From: Haloferax marinum
Lineage (GTDB): Archaea > Halobacteriota > Halobacteria > Halobacteriales > Haloferacaceae
Length of the DNA: 64,000 nt
NCBI RefSeq assembly: GCF_009674625.1
Contig: NZ_WKJQ01000001.1
Coordinates: forward strand, 1,116,001 to 1,180,000
Direction of reading: 5' to 3'
A program made the position numbers and the translations under genes. The notes under the pieces are model-generated. The model saw only the letters and a list, made by a program, of their open reading frames with translations. It had not been told where the DNA came from and made no database searches. Of this stretch, positions 16,845 through 26,192 are shown one piece after another. The stretch's first letter is position 1, and every line of letters begins with the position of its first letter.

Positions 16845-17297
16845 TTACCGTTCTTCGGAGTCGAGGACGCGAATCTGGTCGCCGCGGACGGTGACCGGAA
16901 TCGGGACTGTCGCCTCGTAGAGTTCGACAGTGACCTGGTCTTTGGTTTCGTCGATACGCTGGACGCGAGCCTTCTCGCCTTTGAACGGGCCAGCGATGAG
17001 TTCGACGATGTCGCCTTCTGCAATCCCTTCGACGTCCGGCGTCGGCGAGAGGAAGTGCTCGACTTCGGACATACTGGAGGTGCCGACCATCCCACCGCTC
17101 TCGACGAGGCCGCGAGCGTGCGGAATCTCTTCGAGAACACGGGTGACGATGCCGTCGTCGTCGGCTTCGACCATCACGTAACTCGTCAGTGAGTCGGGAG
17201 CGAGGACGGCGTGAATCTCCGCGAAGTCCTTCGTCGCGATCATGTCTGCGACCGTTCGCTCCTGTCGAGCGGTCGTCTTTACGGCGAAGATTGGCAT
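16845..17297 (-). CDS. spt5: Transcription elongation factor Spt5 (NusG)
   Basis: 150 residues, the normal archaeal length. The NGN domain ([20 protein letters not shown]... SYVMVEAD) is followed by a KOW domain ([23 protein letters not shown]). Spt5 binds the RNA polymerase clamp with Spt4 and promotes processive elongation. The gene follows secE by one base, the conserved archaeal secE-spt5 order, with ftsZ1 upstream on the same strand. The 25-bp repeat array lies downstream. Confidence 0.96.
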   Translation of the reverse strand: MPIFAVKTTARQERTVADMIATKDFAEIHAVLAPDSLTSYVMVEADDDGIVTRVLEEIPHARGLVESGGMVGTSSMSEVEHFLSPTPDVEGIAEGDIVELIAGPFKGEKARVQRIDETKDQVTVELYEATVPIPVTVRGDQIRVLDSEER

Positions 17298-17298
17298 C

Positions 17299-17472
17299 TC
17301 AGACGCCCCCAGGGAGGAAGCTCATGACCGCGAAGATGATGAAGCCGAGCAACCCGACGAGGAAGATACCCGCACCGGCAATCTTGGAGATTTGAGAGAA
17401 CTCCTGCCAGGAGGGTGTGCTCGCGAGTTTCAGCACGCGAACGTAACTGTTCAGATCGTACTTGACGTCCAT
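17299..17472 (-). CDS. secE: Preprotein translocase subunit SecE (Sec61-gamma homologue)
   Basis: 57 residues, starting [20 protein letters not shown]. The amphipathic cytoplasmic helix ([13 protein letters not shown]) precedes one membrane helix ([21 protein letters not shown]), the standard SecE layout. With SecY it forms the membrane protein-conducting channel. The stop is one base before the spt5 ATG. AT-rich TAGATAGAAAAAG about 30 bases upstream is the likely promoter. Confidence 0.95.
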   Translation of the reverse strand: MDVKYDLNSYVRVLKLASTPSWQEFSQISKIAGAGIFLVGLLGFIIFAVMSFLPGGV

Positions 17473-17618
17473 GTTGGTGGGGGCTAAGACGGCCGGCTTT
17501 TTCTATCTATTGATGCAGATTGCCGCGAACTCGCGAGTCGCTGTGTCAGCGGCGTCTAAAAATCGAGTGTGTTCGCGACCGACCGAGTCGTCTCGTCGGA
17601 ATCGCGGTCCGAAGTCGA

Positions 17619-18752
17619 TTACTCGACGTAGTCGATATCTTCGAGACGTTCTTGGGCCTGCTGCTGGACCTGCCCGTTTCGACCGTAAATCTGCGGCGAC
17701 TCGACGCCCGTCACGACGATCATCGTGCGCATCATGCCTTCGAGGTCGTCGTCCACGGACGTCCCCCAGATGATACGTGCGTCGGGGTCGATGCGGTCGT
17801 AAATCTCCTCGACCACACCTTCTGCTTCTTCGATGCTCATGTCCGAACCACCGGTGACGTTGACGAGTGCGGAGTTCGCACCGGAGATGTCCACGTCGAG
17901 AAGCGGAGAGCGGAGCGCAGATTTGACGGACTCCTGCGCCTTGGACTCAGAGTCAGACTCACCGAGACCGATCATGGCGACGCCACCACGTTCCATGACC
18001 GTCTTCACGTCGGCAAAGTCGAGGTTGACGAGGCCGGGTTTGGTGATGAGTTCGGTGATACCCTTGACAGAGCGCATCAGCACTTCGTCAGAGACCTTGA
18101 ACGCCTGGCGGACGGGAAGCTTCCCGACGGCGTCGAGCAGGCGGTCGTTCGGAACGACGATGACCGTGTCAGAGACGTCACGGAGTCGTTCGAGACCCGC
18201 CTCGGCGTTCGTGCGTCGAACTTCACCCTCTGCCGTGAACGGCGTCGTCACGATAGCGATAGTGAGCGCGCCAGATTCGCGTGCTGCCTTGGCGACGACC
18301 GGGGCAGAACCAGTCCCGGTCCCCCCACCGAGGCCGGCCGTGACGAACACCATGTCGGAGCCCTCGATAGCGTCGTAAATCTCCTCTTGGGATTCGAGTG
18401 CGGCTTCTTCACCCACCTGTGGAAGCGAGCCAGCACCACGGCCTTGCGTCTTCTGTTCGCCCATGAGAATCTTCGTGTCCGCCCCGATTTCGACGAGGTG
18501 CTGCACGTCGGTGTTCGCGGCGACCAGTTTGGCTCCCTTGATTCCTTCGTCGTGCATTCGGTTGACGGTGTTGCCACCCGCACCACCGCACCCGACCACC
18601 GTAATGTTGGTCTGAAGGTCCTTGAGAACCGCTTTCAGTTCGTCGTCAGTCATCGTGCCAGACCGGTTGATGTTCTCTGGGCCGCCGACTTCGGTCGCCC
18701 CATCCCCCATGTCCTCGGCCTCATCGATTGCGTCGTCGACGATTGAGTCCAT
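17619..18752 (-). CDS. ftsZ1: Cell division protein FtsZ1
   Basis: 377 residues. After a roughly 45-residue acidic N-terminal extension comes the tubulin/FtsZ GTPase: GCGGAGGNT (about 54-62), AANTDVQHL, the signature [10 protein letters not shown] (142-151), and the T7 loop NLDFADV that completes GTP hydrolysis of the neighbouring subunit. The gene's place next to secE-spt5 matches haloarchaeal ftsZ1, which builds the division-ring scaffold. The C-terminus ([10 protein letters not shown]) is acidic. A TATA-like box and a 20-base palindrome lie upstream and may control it. Confidence 0.96.
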   Translation of the reverse strand: MDSIVDDAIDEAEDMGDGATEVGGPENINRSGTMTDDELKAVLKDLQTNITVVGCGGAGGNTVNRMHDEGIKGAKLVAANTDVQHLVEIGADTKILMGEQKTQGRGAGSLPQVGEEAALESQEEIYDAIEGSDMVFVTAGLGGGTGTGSAPVVAKAARESGALTIAIVTTPFTAEGEVRRTNAEAGLERLRDVSDTVIVVPNDRLLDAVGKLPVRQAFKVSDEVLMRSVKGITELITKPGLVNLDFADVKTVMERGGVAMIGLGESDSESKAQESVKSALRSPLLDVDISGANSALVNVTGGSDMSIEEAEGVVEEIYDRIDPDARIIWGTSVDDDLEGMMRTMIVVTGVESPQIYGRNGQVQQQAQERLEDIDYVE

Positions 18753-18780
18753 ATTTGAGCAGATGGTTTACGAGGATGAC

Positions 18781-18788
18781 TAATTATC
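18781..18788 (-). promoter_or_regulatory. Probable TATA box of ftsZ1
   Basis: Minus-strand AGATAATTAG (18779-18788 region) is 29-36 bases before the ftsZ1 start codon, suggesting a leaderless or very short-leader mRNA. Confidence 0.5.
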
Positions 18789-18799
18789 TTTCCCCCTTG

Positions 18800-18819
18800 T
18801 GTCAGACATGCGTCTGACA
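18800..18819. promoter_or_regulatory. 20-base perfect palindrome upstream of ftsZ1 promoter (putative operator)
   Basis: TGTCAGAC-ATGC-GTCTGACA has eight-base arms that pair perfectly, around a four-base centre. It sits 11-12 bases upstream of the probable TATA box, where an activator or repressor dimer could meet TFB. No other long palindrome of this quality is seen in nearby intergenic DNA. The bound factor is unknown. Confidence 0.55.
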
Positions 18820-18892
18820 GCAGCGATATTTTGGGCCATTTAATGGATACTGATTGTCACAAACCGCCGATTAACGGACAGTCGCAGGTAAC

Positions 18893-18953
18893 TGATAGCA
18901 AACTGAGTCAGATTACGTACTAAGTGATAGCTAACTGAATCAGATTACGTACT
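18893..18953. repeat. 29-bp direct repeat duplicating the 3' end of dtdA
   Basis: Two copies at 18893-18921 and 18925-18953 (period 32, two mismatches) both begin TGATAG and end AGATTACGTACT. The right copy contains the last codons and stop of dtdA (read on the minus strand as EYVI-stop); the left copy repeats this just downstream of the gene. Confidence 0.85.
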
Positions 18954-20259
18954 CGATGACTCGCTCGCGCGAGACCTCCGCGGGGGTAATCGTCTCGCCC
19001 TCGACGTCCACCGACTGTCCGGACGAAAGCTTTCCGAACGCCGGCCCCTCGGGGACGCCTCGCTCTCGGGCGGCCGACGGGTCGAACGCGCTGACAGTCG
19101 CCGTGACGCGGCCGTCTTCTCGATTCACAGTGTCGTACTTCTGGCGCAGAATCTCACAGAGACGCTCGACGAGTTCGTCGTAGCCATCGTCCGTGACGGC
19201 GGCGTGTCCAACGGCGCGGGTCCCCCCTTCGGTCGTGTGAAAGGCCACCGTCGTCTCTGTGACTGCCTGGAGCGCTGCGTCGAGGTCGATGCCCTGTGCC
19301 TCGCCCAAGAGGCCATCCGGGAGCGAGACGGTCTCGTAAGAGTCGGCGTCGATGTCCGCGCCGAACCGAAGACCGTCTTCGATGCGCGTGACGTCGGATT
19401 CGAGTTCGCGGACACGTTCGAGCGCGACATCGGCAGTCTCGCGGACCCACGTCTCGGAGACGACCCGGTAGCCCTCGTCTTCGAGGACGGCCGCGAGTTC
19501 GTCTCGGTCGCCATCGACGAGTGCGGTGTCGGACGCCGACGCTTCGAACGCGCGACGGATGACGTCGCGGTTCTCGTCGGGGTCGCCCATCGCCTTCAGT
19601 TGCCAGTCTGCGGCGATGTGGCCGACACACCAGTCCGTGTCTTCGAGGACGCGGAAGAAGCGTGGTGCGTAGTGACCGCCGCCGAATCCGACGAGTTGGC
19701 GGTCTGTATCGGGTTCGACACCCTCGATGTCGAGGACGGCGGCCGCGACGGCGCGCGCACCCTCCGGGTCGGCCCACTCGTCTTCGCCGCTCCCGAGTTC
19801 GACGAACATCGATGGAACGGTGGTCTGTGTCGGGCCGTGGTGTGTCGCTTCGATACCGACTTCGTATCCGTCTGGCGCGTGTTCTTCGAGCGCCGCGACG
19901 ACCGCCCGTTGCGCGTTCGGACAGGCACGAGCGAACTGGCCGGATTCGCCACCGTACTCGGCGGGGCCGAAGTTACCCGTGAAATGTGCGGTCAGGAGTG
20001 CCCCCGTCTCACCGGAGTGCCGAGAGACGACGGCGAGCACGTCGATGTCTGTCGAGAACGCGTCGGCAGGGTCGTCGATGTAGATGTGCAAGTCGTCGAA
20101 CTCGCGGAGTTCGAACCCGTCACGGCGATAGAACTGCCCGCCTCCGTCGGCGTCCGGCCGCTCGTCGTCCGTCTGTACGTCCCAGTCGGCGAGCGAGAGG
20201 AGGTGCTCACCGATGTGAACCGATGCGCTGTCGGCGCGGCTGACGACGATTCCAATCAC
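18940..20259 (-). CDS. dtdA: D-aminoacyl-tRNA deacylase, archaeal type
   Basis: 439 residues. The N-terminal two-thirds follow the archaeal DtdA (DTD2) family, with MIGIVVSRADSASVHIGEHLL, SRHSGETGALLTAHFTGNFG, GIEATHHGPTQTTVPSMFVELGSGEDEW and GFGGGHYAPRF. It frees D-amino acids from mischarged tRNA. The C-terminal 150 residues are a haloarchaeal extension. The 3' end is duplicated just downstream (18893-18921). No operon partner; the next gene upstream is 60 bases away on the same strand. Confidence 0.92.
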   Translation of the reverse strand: MIGIVVSRADSASVHIGEHLLSLADWDVQTDDERPDADGGGQFYRRDGFELREFDDLHIYIDDPADAFSTDIDVLAVVSRHSGETGALLTAHFTGNFGPAEYGGESGQFARACPNAQRAVVAALEEHAPDGYEVGIEATHHGPTQTTVPSMFVELGSGEDEWADPEGARAVAAAVLDIEGVEPDTDRQLVGFGGGHYAPRFFRVLEDTDWCVGHIAADWQLKAMGDPDENRDVIRRAFEASASDTALVDGDRDELAAVLEDEGYRVVSETWVRETADVALERVRELESDVTRIEDGLRFGADIDADSYETVSLPDGLLGEAQGIDLDAALQAVTETTVAFHTTEGGTRAVGHAAVTDDGYDELVERLCEILRQKYDTVNREDGRVTATVSAFDPSAARERGVPEGPAFGKLSSGQSVDVEGETITPAEVSRERVIEYVI

Positions 20260-20319
20260 GAATCGTGAGTCGCCGAGTGCGGCGAAAAGGGCGTCGGAAC
20301 CGGCGAGCGGCCAGTTCGC

Positions 20320-21678
20320 TCAGTCTTCGGTGGGGGAGACCGTGTCTCCCGGAGGGTCGGTGAAGTCGCCTCTCACTCGCCGAATCGACCGCTTGGCGAC
20401 CGAGACGAGTTCCCGCCACCGGAAGACGAAGAGCCCCGTCCCGAGCACCATGTAGACGACGGAGAACGCGATGAGCGACGTGGTTCCGTCGAAGGTGACG
20501 AGGCCGAGTCCAGGAATGGGAAGCGAGAGCGTCGTCTCCGTGACGGCGTAGAGGAACTGGGCGAAAAAGAGGCCGAGAAGGACCAGTGCCTCACGGACGC
20601 TGATGGTGAGCGAGATGAGGACGGCGATTGCGAAGTAGCTCTGTGCGGCGGTCAGCCAGATTTCGCCCATCTGGTGGTTGTCGAGGGGAAGTGGGCCGTA
20701 GTAGCCGAGCGAGAGACTGTAGACGAGGACGAGCGTCCCGATGAGGAGCGTCCACTGGTTGAGCTTCGACGAGATGAGGGCGTTGAACCCGGCGGTCGAC
20801 CGCGCTTTGTTGACGAGGTAGGCGACGACGATGAGTTCGGGGCTCTCACTCGCCAACGGGGCGACCCACTGAATCATCAAGAACGGCGGGATGCCGACGG
20901 CAGTGCCGAGTTCTTCGAGACCGTGCGCGAACGGTTCGACGGCGACGAGGATGACGAATCCCGAGAAGAAAAACAGTGTGAGCGTCGTCGCGATTCGCTT
21001 CGGTTTGACGTACGACTGGAGATACGCCGGGACGCCAATCTGCTCTTCGTGTTTGTGGGGAGAGTTCAACGCGACGAGGATGTACGAGACGTAGAGACCG
21101 ACGAGGACGAACATGTCGAACGCGCCGATGCCAGCGCCGAGGGGGACGAAGAACGCGAACACCGTCGCAGCGAAGAGGAACAGAATCTCGGTCGAGATGT
21201 CCTTGTCGAGGCGGACGGCGTCCGCGAGGAATCCGGGACGCCTCTCGACTGCCTCGTCACCGGTTTCACGCGCCCGATAGACGGTGAAGAGGGCGATTGC
21301 GGACCAGCCGATACCGATGAGGATGCGGTTCGCGCCGGTCATGTTGGCGACGGCGAGACTCGCGGCCTCTGCAGACTCGGGTGTCCCCGGATTGATACCG
21401 GCCTCCCACGCGTAGAGAGCGTCGACAGCGTACTCGGGGGCGACGGCGAGGACTGCGAGAATCGCCAGCGCGAAGGCGCGCGGTACGTCGGCCTCTGCCG
21501 TCTCGGCCCCCCACGCGAGGAGGAACGACGCGCCGAGGACGGCGATACCGCTCAGTGCGACGGTGACACCAGTCTGTAACTCGATGCTAAACACCGTGTG
21601 AAGCCCCAACCACGGCAGTGTGAGGAAGGCAGCGCCGAACACCGCAACCAACGGGTGGCCCAGTCGTCGTCGTACCAT
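20320..21678 (-). CDS. Calcium/cation antiporter-like membrane protein (CaCA superfamily)
   Basis: 452 residues from ATG 21678. About eleven hydrophobic helices are present, with two alpha-repeat-like segments: VLAVAPEYAVDALYAWEAG and VAPLASESPELIVVAYLVNKAR. Acidic residues in these repeats bind the cation in Na+/Ca2+ and H+/Ca2+ exchangers. The ion is not predictable from sequence alone. It follows a second CaCA gene on the same strand, with 87 bases between them. Confidence 0.85.
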   Translation of the reverse strand: MVRRRLGHPLVAVFGAAFLTLPWLGLHTVFSIELQTGVTVALSGIAVLGASFLLAWGAETAEADVPRAFALAILAVLAVAPEYAVDALYAWEAGINPGTPESAEAASLAVANMTGANRILIGIGWSAIALFTVYRARETGDEAVERRPGFLADAVRLDKDISTEILFLFAATVFAFFVPLGAGIGAFDMFVLVGLYVSYILVALNSPHKHEEQIGVPAYLQSYVKPKRIATTLTLFFFSGFVILVAVEPFAHGLEELGTAVGIPPFLMIQWVAPLASESPELIVVAYLVNKARSTAGFNALISSKLNQWTLLIGTLVLVYSLSLGYYGPLPLDNHQMGEIWLTAAQSYFAIAVLISLTISVREALVLLGLFFAQFLYAVTETTLSLPIPGLGLVTFDGTTSLIAFSVVYMVLGTGLFVFRWRELVSVAKRSIRRVRGDFTDPPGDTVSPTED

Positions 21679-21765
21679 CGTGGTACAAGTGTGACTGGGA
21701 GCCCAGTATCTCTTGCGTTTCAATCGTGTGAGATGAATCTCACCAAAATCTAGGAGAACGCTCCG

Positions 21766-22737
21766 TTACGGGAGGATGAGCCAGAAGAATACGAGGTAGC
21801 CACTGACGAGAATCCCGCCGTCGAGTCGAGACACGTCGCGGTTACGGAGCATCAGTGCGATGACGCCGAACGTGAACACGAGGAGTGCGGGGAAGTCCAG
21901 TGCGATGGTACTCGCAGGGACGTTCACCGGAACCATGATGGCGAGGATACCGAGGACGGCGACGACGTTGTAGATGTTCGACCCGACGACGTTCCCGATA
22001 CTGAACTCGGACTCCCCGCGAACGGCGCTGATGACGGACGCAGCGAGTTCCGGCAGCGACGTCCCGAACGCGAGAATCGTCAGTCCGATAAAGCGCGTGC
22101 TGAAGCCGTAGGCTTCGAGGAGTCCCTTGCCGCCCTGGATGAGCCAGTTCGACCCGATGAACAGCAGGAGGAGTCCTGCACCGAGGTAGAGGACGTCCTT
22201 GAGTTGCGCCGAGACCTCGTCTTCGTCGTCGATGTCGATTTCGTCGGCTCCGATGGCGTCGGCCTTCGCAGACCGGGCGCGGTAGAGCAGGAACGCCGTG
22301 AACGCCACGAGGATGACGAGGAGGACCCCACCGTCGAGTGCGCTCAGGTTCCCGTCCATCCCGAGCACGACGAGCGTGACTGCCGCGGCGACCATGAAGG
22401 GAACGTGGCGCCGAAGGGTCGCAGTCGAGACGCCCATCGGTTGGATGAGCGCGGAGATACCTAACACGAGACCGATGTTGGCGATGTTCGAACCGATGAT
22501 TGCGCCCAGTCCGAGTTCAGAGCTGTAGCCAAGTCCACTCAGCACGGCGACGAACAGTTCCGGCGTCGTCGTCGCGAACGCGACGATGGTCACGCCGACG
22601 ATTGCTGCCCGGAGACCGAGACCGATAGCAAGACGTGAGGCACCCTCTACGAGCGCCTCGGCCCCGAGATAGAGTGCGACGATACCAGCCACGAGGAGGG
22701 CGGTATCGAAGGAAAGCAGGGTTGCGAGTGCCGACAT
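21766..22737 (-). CDS. Sodium/calcium exchanger family protein (YrbG-like)
   Basis: 323 residues from ATG 22737 (MSALATLLSF). Two internally related halves each contain the alpha-repeat signature: VGVTIVAFATTTPELFVAVLSGL...GSNIANIGLVLG and IGLTILAFGTSLPELAASVISAVRGESEFSIGNVVGSNIYNV. These GTSLPEL/GSN motifs carry the ion-binding residues of K+-independent Na+/Ca2+ exchangers. An acidic cytoplasmic loop (DEIDIDDEDEVS) separates the halves. It is a clearer family member than its neighbour. Confidence 0.93.
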   Translation of the reverse strand: MSALATLLSFDTALLVAGIVALYLGAEALVEGASRLAIGLGLRAAIVGVTIVAFATTTPELFVAVLSGLGYSSELGLGAIIGSNIANIGLVLGISALIQPMGVSTATLRRHVPFMVAAAVTLVVLGMDGNLSALDGGVLLVILVAFTAFLLYRARSAKADAIGADEIDIDDEDEVSAQLKDVLYLGAGLLLLFIGSNWLIQGGKGLLEAYGFSTRFIGLTILAFGTSLPELAASVISAVRGESEFSIGNVVGSNIYNVVAVLGILAIMVPVNVPASTIALDFPALLVFTFGVIALMLRNRDVSRLDGGILVSGYLVFFWLILP

Positions 22738-22882
22738 AAGCGGGAGTAGACCGACGGGAGAACAAAAGCACGCCGGTACACCGTGCCGTCGGTATCGGTT
22801 GTCATAGTATCCTCGCGTGACAGTCGCGGCGGAATCCGACGCAGACGGGCGAATTATATCGACGGCGAGACTCCTCAAATCC

Positions 22883-23692
22883 ATGCAAGTGTACGGTCTC
22901 GTCGGCAATCCCGTCGGGCACTCGTTGTCACCGCCGATGCACGAGGCGGCCTACGATGCGACCGGCGTCGATGCACGATACGTCACCTTCGAACCGGAAC
23001 GGTCGGCCATCGCGGACGCTATCGCCGGCGCAGACGCTCTCGGTATCGCCGGGTTGAACGTCACCATACCGTTCAAACAGGACGTTCTCGAACTCGTCGA
23101 CCCCGACCCGCTCGCGGAACGAATCGGTGCAGTCAACACCATCGACTTCGGGCCGGACGGGCCGAAAGGATACAACACCGACGCCGCCGGCGTGACGCGG
23201 GCATTCGAGCGCCACGACGTCGAACTCGACGGTTCGGTCGCTGTCGTGGTGGGTGCCGGTGGAGCAGGCCGCGCTGCCGCGTTCGCACTCGCTGACGCCG
23301 GTGCGGCAGTCCACATCGCCAACAGAACGGCCGCGAAAGCCGAAGAGCTGGCGAGTGTCGTCCCCAGGGCCACCGGCGGCGGGTTGGACACGCTCGAACG
23401 AATCGCCGACGCCGACGTACTCGTCAACGCAACGAGTGTCGGAATGGAAGCACCCGACGAGACACCAGTGCCTGCGTCGTATCTCCACGCGGACCTCGCC
23501 GTTCTCGACGCGGTGTACACACCAATCGAGACGAAACTCCTGGGAGACGCCTCTAGTGCTGGTGCGGTCACCATCGACGGCGCGTGGATGCTGTTGCTTC
23601 AGGGCGTCGAAGCGTTCGAGTTGTGGACCGGACTCGAAGCACCCATCGACAGCATGAACGACACCCTTCGTTCACACCTTTCTACCGACTGA
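22883..23692 (+). CDS. aroE: Shikimate dehydrogenase
   Basis: 269 residues from ATG 22883 ([17 protein letters not shown]). Substrate-binding and catalytic motifs are [16 protein letters not shown] (catalytic Lys), NTIDF and YNTDAAG. The NADP-binding motif is [16 protein letters not shown] with [10 protein letters not shown]. It reduces 3-dehydroshikimate to shikimate. Its product pathway feeds chorismate to the pab genes 1 kb further on, although a separate gene lies between. Confidence 0.96.
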   Translation: MQVYGLVGNPVGHSLSPPMHEAAYDATGVDARYVTFEPERSAIADAIAGADALGIAGLNVTIPFKQDVLELVDPDPLAERIGAVNTIDFGPDGPKGYNTDAAGVTRAFERHDVELDGSVAVVVGAGGAGRAAAFALADAGAAVHIANRTAAKAEELASVVPRATGGGLDTLERIADADVLVNATSVGMEAPDETPVPASYLHADLAVLDAVYTPIETKLLGDASSAGAVTIDGAWMLLLQGVEAFELWTGLEAPIDSMNDTLRSHLSTD

Positions 23693-23737
23693 ACTGTGCC
23701 TGTTTTTAAATAACGGGGTTGCATAGAAGAAACCAAT

Positions 23738-24619
23738 ATGGGCATTATCGACAGTATTCGGTCGCTCGTGAATTCGATATTTGGTGGCGGTACGTCGTCC
23801 TCCGATGCCGGCGAACGTGACGAGACTCCGACCGTTACGAAAGAACGGGAAGCACGTGACAGAAGCGGTGAAGCAACCGTCGAGAACGAAGCTGCAGTGA
23901 AAGAGCCTGTTGAAGAGACAGAGGAAACCGAAGACGTCGAAGAAGCCGAAGAGGCCGAAGAAACCGAAGCCGTCGAAGAAACTGAAGACGTCGAAGAAGC
24001 CGAAGAGGCCGAAGAAACCGAAGCCGTCGAAGAAGCCGAAGAGGCCGAAGAAACCGAAGCCGTCGAAGAAACTGAAGACGTCGAAGAAGCCGAAGAGGCC
24101 GAAGAAACCGAAGCCGTCGAAGAAACTGAAGACGTCGAAGAAGCCGAAGAGGCCGAAGAAACCGAAGCCGTCGAAGAAACTGAAGACGTCGAAGAAACTG
24201 AAGACGTCGAAGAAACTGAAGAAACTGAAGAAACTGAAGAAACCGAAGCCGTCGAAGAAACTGAAGACGTCGAAGAAGCCGAAGACGTCGAAGAAGCTGA
24301 AGAAACTGAAGAAACTGAAGAAGCCGAAGACGTCGAAGAAACCGAAGAAGCTGAAGAAACTGAAGACGTCGAAGAGGCCGAAGAAGCTGAAGAAGCCGAA
24401 GACGTCGAAGAAACTGAAGAAACCGACGAGGACGAGTCAGCGTCGGCCTCCGTCGATACGATTCGCGGAATCGGCCCGGCCTACGCCGACCGACTCACCG
24501 ACATCGGCATCGAGACCGTCGCCGACCTCGCGGGCGCAGACGCGGACGACGTTGGCGACGCCATCGACGTCTCCCCGAAGCGAGTCCAGCGCTGGATCGA
24601 CCGGGCGAACGACGCGTAA
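23738..24619 (+). CDS. Helix-hairpin-helix protein with a long Glu-rich repeat linker
   Basis: 293 residues in three parts. Residues 1-16 (MGIIDSIRSLVNSIFG) form an amphipathic helix that could sit on membranes or protein. Residues about 55-230 are an acidic repeat of EETEDVEEAEEAEETEAV-type units, with no aromatic and no basic residue. Residues about 237-293 are a helix-hairpin-helix DNA-binding unit (VDTIRGIGPAYADRLTDIGIETVADLAGADADDVGDAIDVSPKRVQRWID). The HhH resembles the tail of topoisomerase I in this window. The linker is encoded by a 54-bp repeat array. Function unknown; a DNA-binding tether is plausible. Confidence 0.82.
   Translation: MGIIDSIRSLVNSIFGGGTSSSDAGERDETPTVTKEREARDRSGEATVENEAAVKEPVEETEETEDVEEAEEAEETEAVEETEDVEEAEEAEETEAVEEAEEAEETEAVEETEDVEEAEEAEETEAVEETEDVEEAEEAEETEAVEETEDVEETEDVEETEETEETEETEAVEETEDVEEAEDVEEAEETEETEEAEDVEETEEAEETEDVEEAEEAEEAEDVEETEETDEDESASASVDTIRGIGPAYADRLTDIGIETVADLAGADADDVGDAIDVSPKRVQRWIDRANDA
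23930..24426. repeat. In-gene tandem repeat array, basic unit 54 bp (18 codons)
   Basis: The array is made of GAAGACGTCGAAGAAGCC, GAAGAGGCCGAAGAAACC and GAAGCCGTCGAAGAAACT blocks. The first full 54-bp unit is 23930-23983. Later copies are near-identical but vary in block order and number, with short GAAGAAACT runs near 24208-24242. It keeps one reading frame and is probably variable in copy number. Confidence 0.85.
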
Positions 24620-24676
24620 GCAGGACGGCTGACACGTCACGAAACCGTTTACCTGTCGCGCCGATTGGAGCGAGTA

Positions 24677-26173
24677 ATGACCGCACCGACCGTCGTCACC
24701 GACCGCGACGACTTTCGCGAAACTGCCGGGGGCGCTCCCGACGGCGCACGTGTCCCCGTCGAAGTCCGGGTCCGAGTTTCGGACCCCTTCGACGCCTATC
24801 GGCGTAGCCGGCGGGATTCGGGTGGATTCTTCTACGAGACGACCGGCGGCCAATCCGGTTGGGGCGCCTTCGGCGTCGACCCTGCAGAACGCCTTACTGT
24901 CGGTCCATCGGCCATCTCTCGAGACGACGCTGCACCGACCCTCGCCGCGCTCGAAGGACTGACAGACGCAGAGACGCTCGTCCGCGGTTCGTGCGACGTT
25001 CCCTACCCCTGTGGCCTGTTCGGGTGGCTCTCGTACGACGTGGCGCGCGAACTCGAATCGCTCCCCGAACACACTGCTGACGACCGACACCTTCCGCACC
25101 TACAACTCGGCCTGTACGACCTCGTCGCGTCGTGGGAAGAACCACGCACCGACGGCGACACCCTGCTTCGAATCACCTGCTGTCCCCGAGTCACCGACGA
25201 CTCGAATCTGGACGCCGTGTACGACACCGCCCGTGACAGAGCGACTGCACTCGCAGTCGACGCAGTCGACGGAACACCCGACCCAGTCGAATCACCGGTC
25301 GAGTCACACGAAGCGGAGTTCGAGAGTGAGTGTGGCCGTGAGGTGTTCGCCGACCGTGTCCGAACGGCAAAACAGTACATCCGCGACGGCGATACGTTCC
25401 AAGCGAACCTCTCGCAGCGACTGGTCGCACCTGCGGCAGTCCACCCGGTCGATGCGTACGCCGCCCTCCGAGCAGTCAACCCAGCACCGTACTCGGGACT
25501 CCTCGAACTCCCCGGTCTCGACCTCGTGAGCGCCAGTCCCGAACTCCTGCTCCGTATCGACGGCGACAGACTCGTCACCGAACCGATCGCTGGAACCCGT
25601 CCACGGGGCGCAACCCCCGAAGAAGACGACGCGCTGGAGGCCGACCTGACGACCGACGAAAAGGAGCGAGCAGAACACGCCATGCTCGTGGACCTCGAAC
25701 GAAACGACCTCGGGAAGGTCTCGGAGTACGGGTCGGTCGAAGTGACCGAGTACCGCCGGGTCGACCGCTACTCGGAGGTCATGCACCTCGTCTCACTGGT
25801 CGAAGGCCGCCGACGCGAGGGGACGACGCTGGCAGACGCCATCGCGGCCGTGTTCCCCGGTGGGACCATCACCGGCGCACCAAAGCCCCGGACGATGGAG
25901 ATTATCGACGAACTCGAATCGACTCGTCGCGGCCCGTACACCGGGAGCATGTTCGCCATCGGATTCGACGACCGAGCGGTGCTGAACATCGTCATTCGAA
26001 CGCTCGTCCGCTTCCGCGACGAGTACCACCTCCGAGTCGGCGCGGGAATCGTCCACGATTCGGACCCCGACAGCGAGTACGACGAGACGCTGGCGAAAGC
26101 CCGCGCACTCGTCACCGCCATCGACGAGGCACTGGGTGAACGCGCCAAGATGACCGTAGGTGCAGACCGATGA
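24677..26173 (+). CDS. pabB: Aminodeoxychorismate synthase component I (PabB/TrpE family)
   Basis: 498 residues from ATG 24677, with BRE/TATA-like CGAAACCGTTTACC about 30 bases upstream. The chorismate-binding domain is complete: [77 protein letters not shown] and [16 protein letters not shown]. The N-terminal tryptophan-binding LLES motif of TrpE is absent (FFYETTGG instead), and the next genes are pabA and a class IV aminotransferase, both favouring PabB. The PIKGT lysine motif of E. coli PabB reads PIAGT, as in TrpE, so anthranilate synthase activity cannot be excluded. Confidence 0.88.
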   Translation: MTAPTVVTDRDDFRETAGGAPDGARVPVEVRVRVSDPFDAYRRSRRDSGGFFYETTGGQSGWGAFGVDPAERLTVGPSAISRDDAAPTLAALEGLTDAETLVRGSCDVPYPCGLFGWLSYDVARELESLPEHTADDRHLPHLQLGLYDLVASWEEPRTDGDTLLRITCCPRVTDDSNLDAVYDTARDRATALAVDAVDGTPDPVESPVESHEAEFESECGREVFADRVRTAKQYIRDGDTFQANLSQRLVAPAAVHPVDAYAALRAVNPAPYSGLLELPGLDLVSASPELLLRIDGDRLVTEPIAGTRPRGATPEEDDALEADLTTDEKERAEHAMLVDLERNDLGKVSEYGSVEVTEYRRVDRYSEVMHLVSLVEGRRREGTTLADAIAAVFPGGTITGAPKPRTMEIIDELESTRRGPYTGSMFAIGFDDRAVLNIVIRTLVRFRDEYHLRVGAGIVHDSDPDSEYDETLAKARALVTAIDEALGERAKMTVGADR

Positions 26174-26192
26174 CGCCCGTGGAGGCCGACCG

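Noticed and set aside
23910-24632. Lys/Pro-rich frame over the Glu-rich array
   Set aside because: It is the +1 frame of the repeat array (KKPKRPKKPKP); the in-frame product has a real HhH domain.
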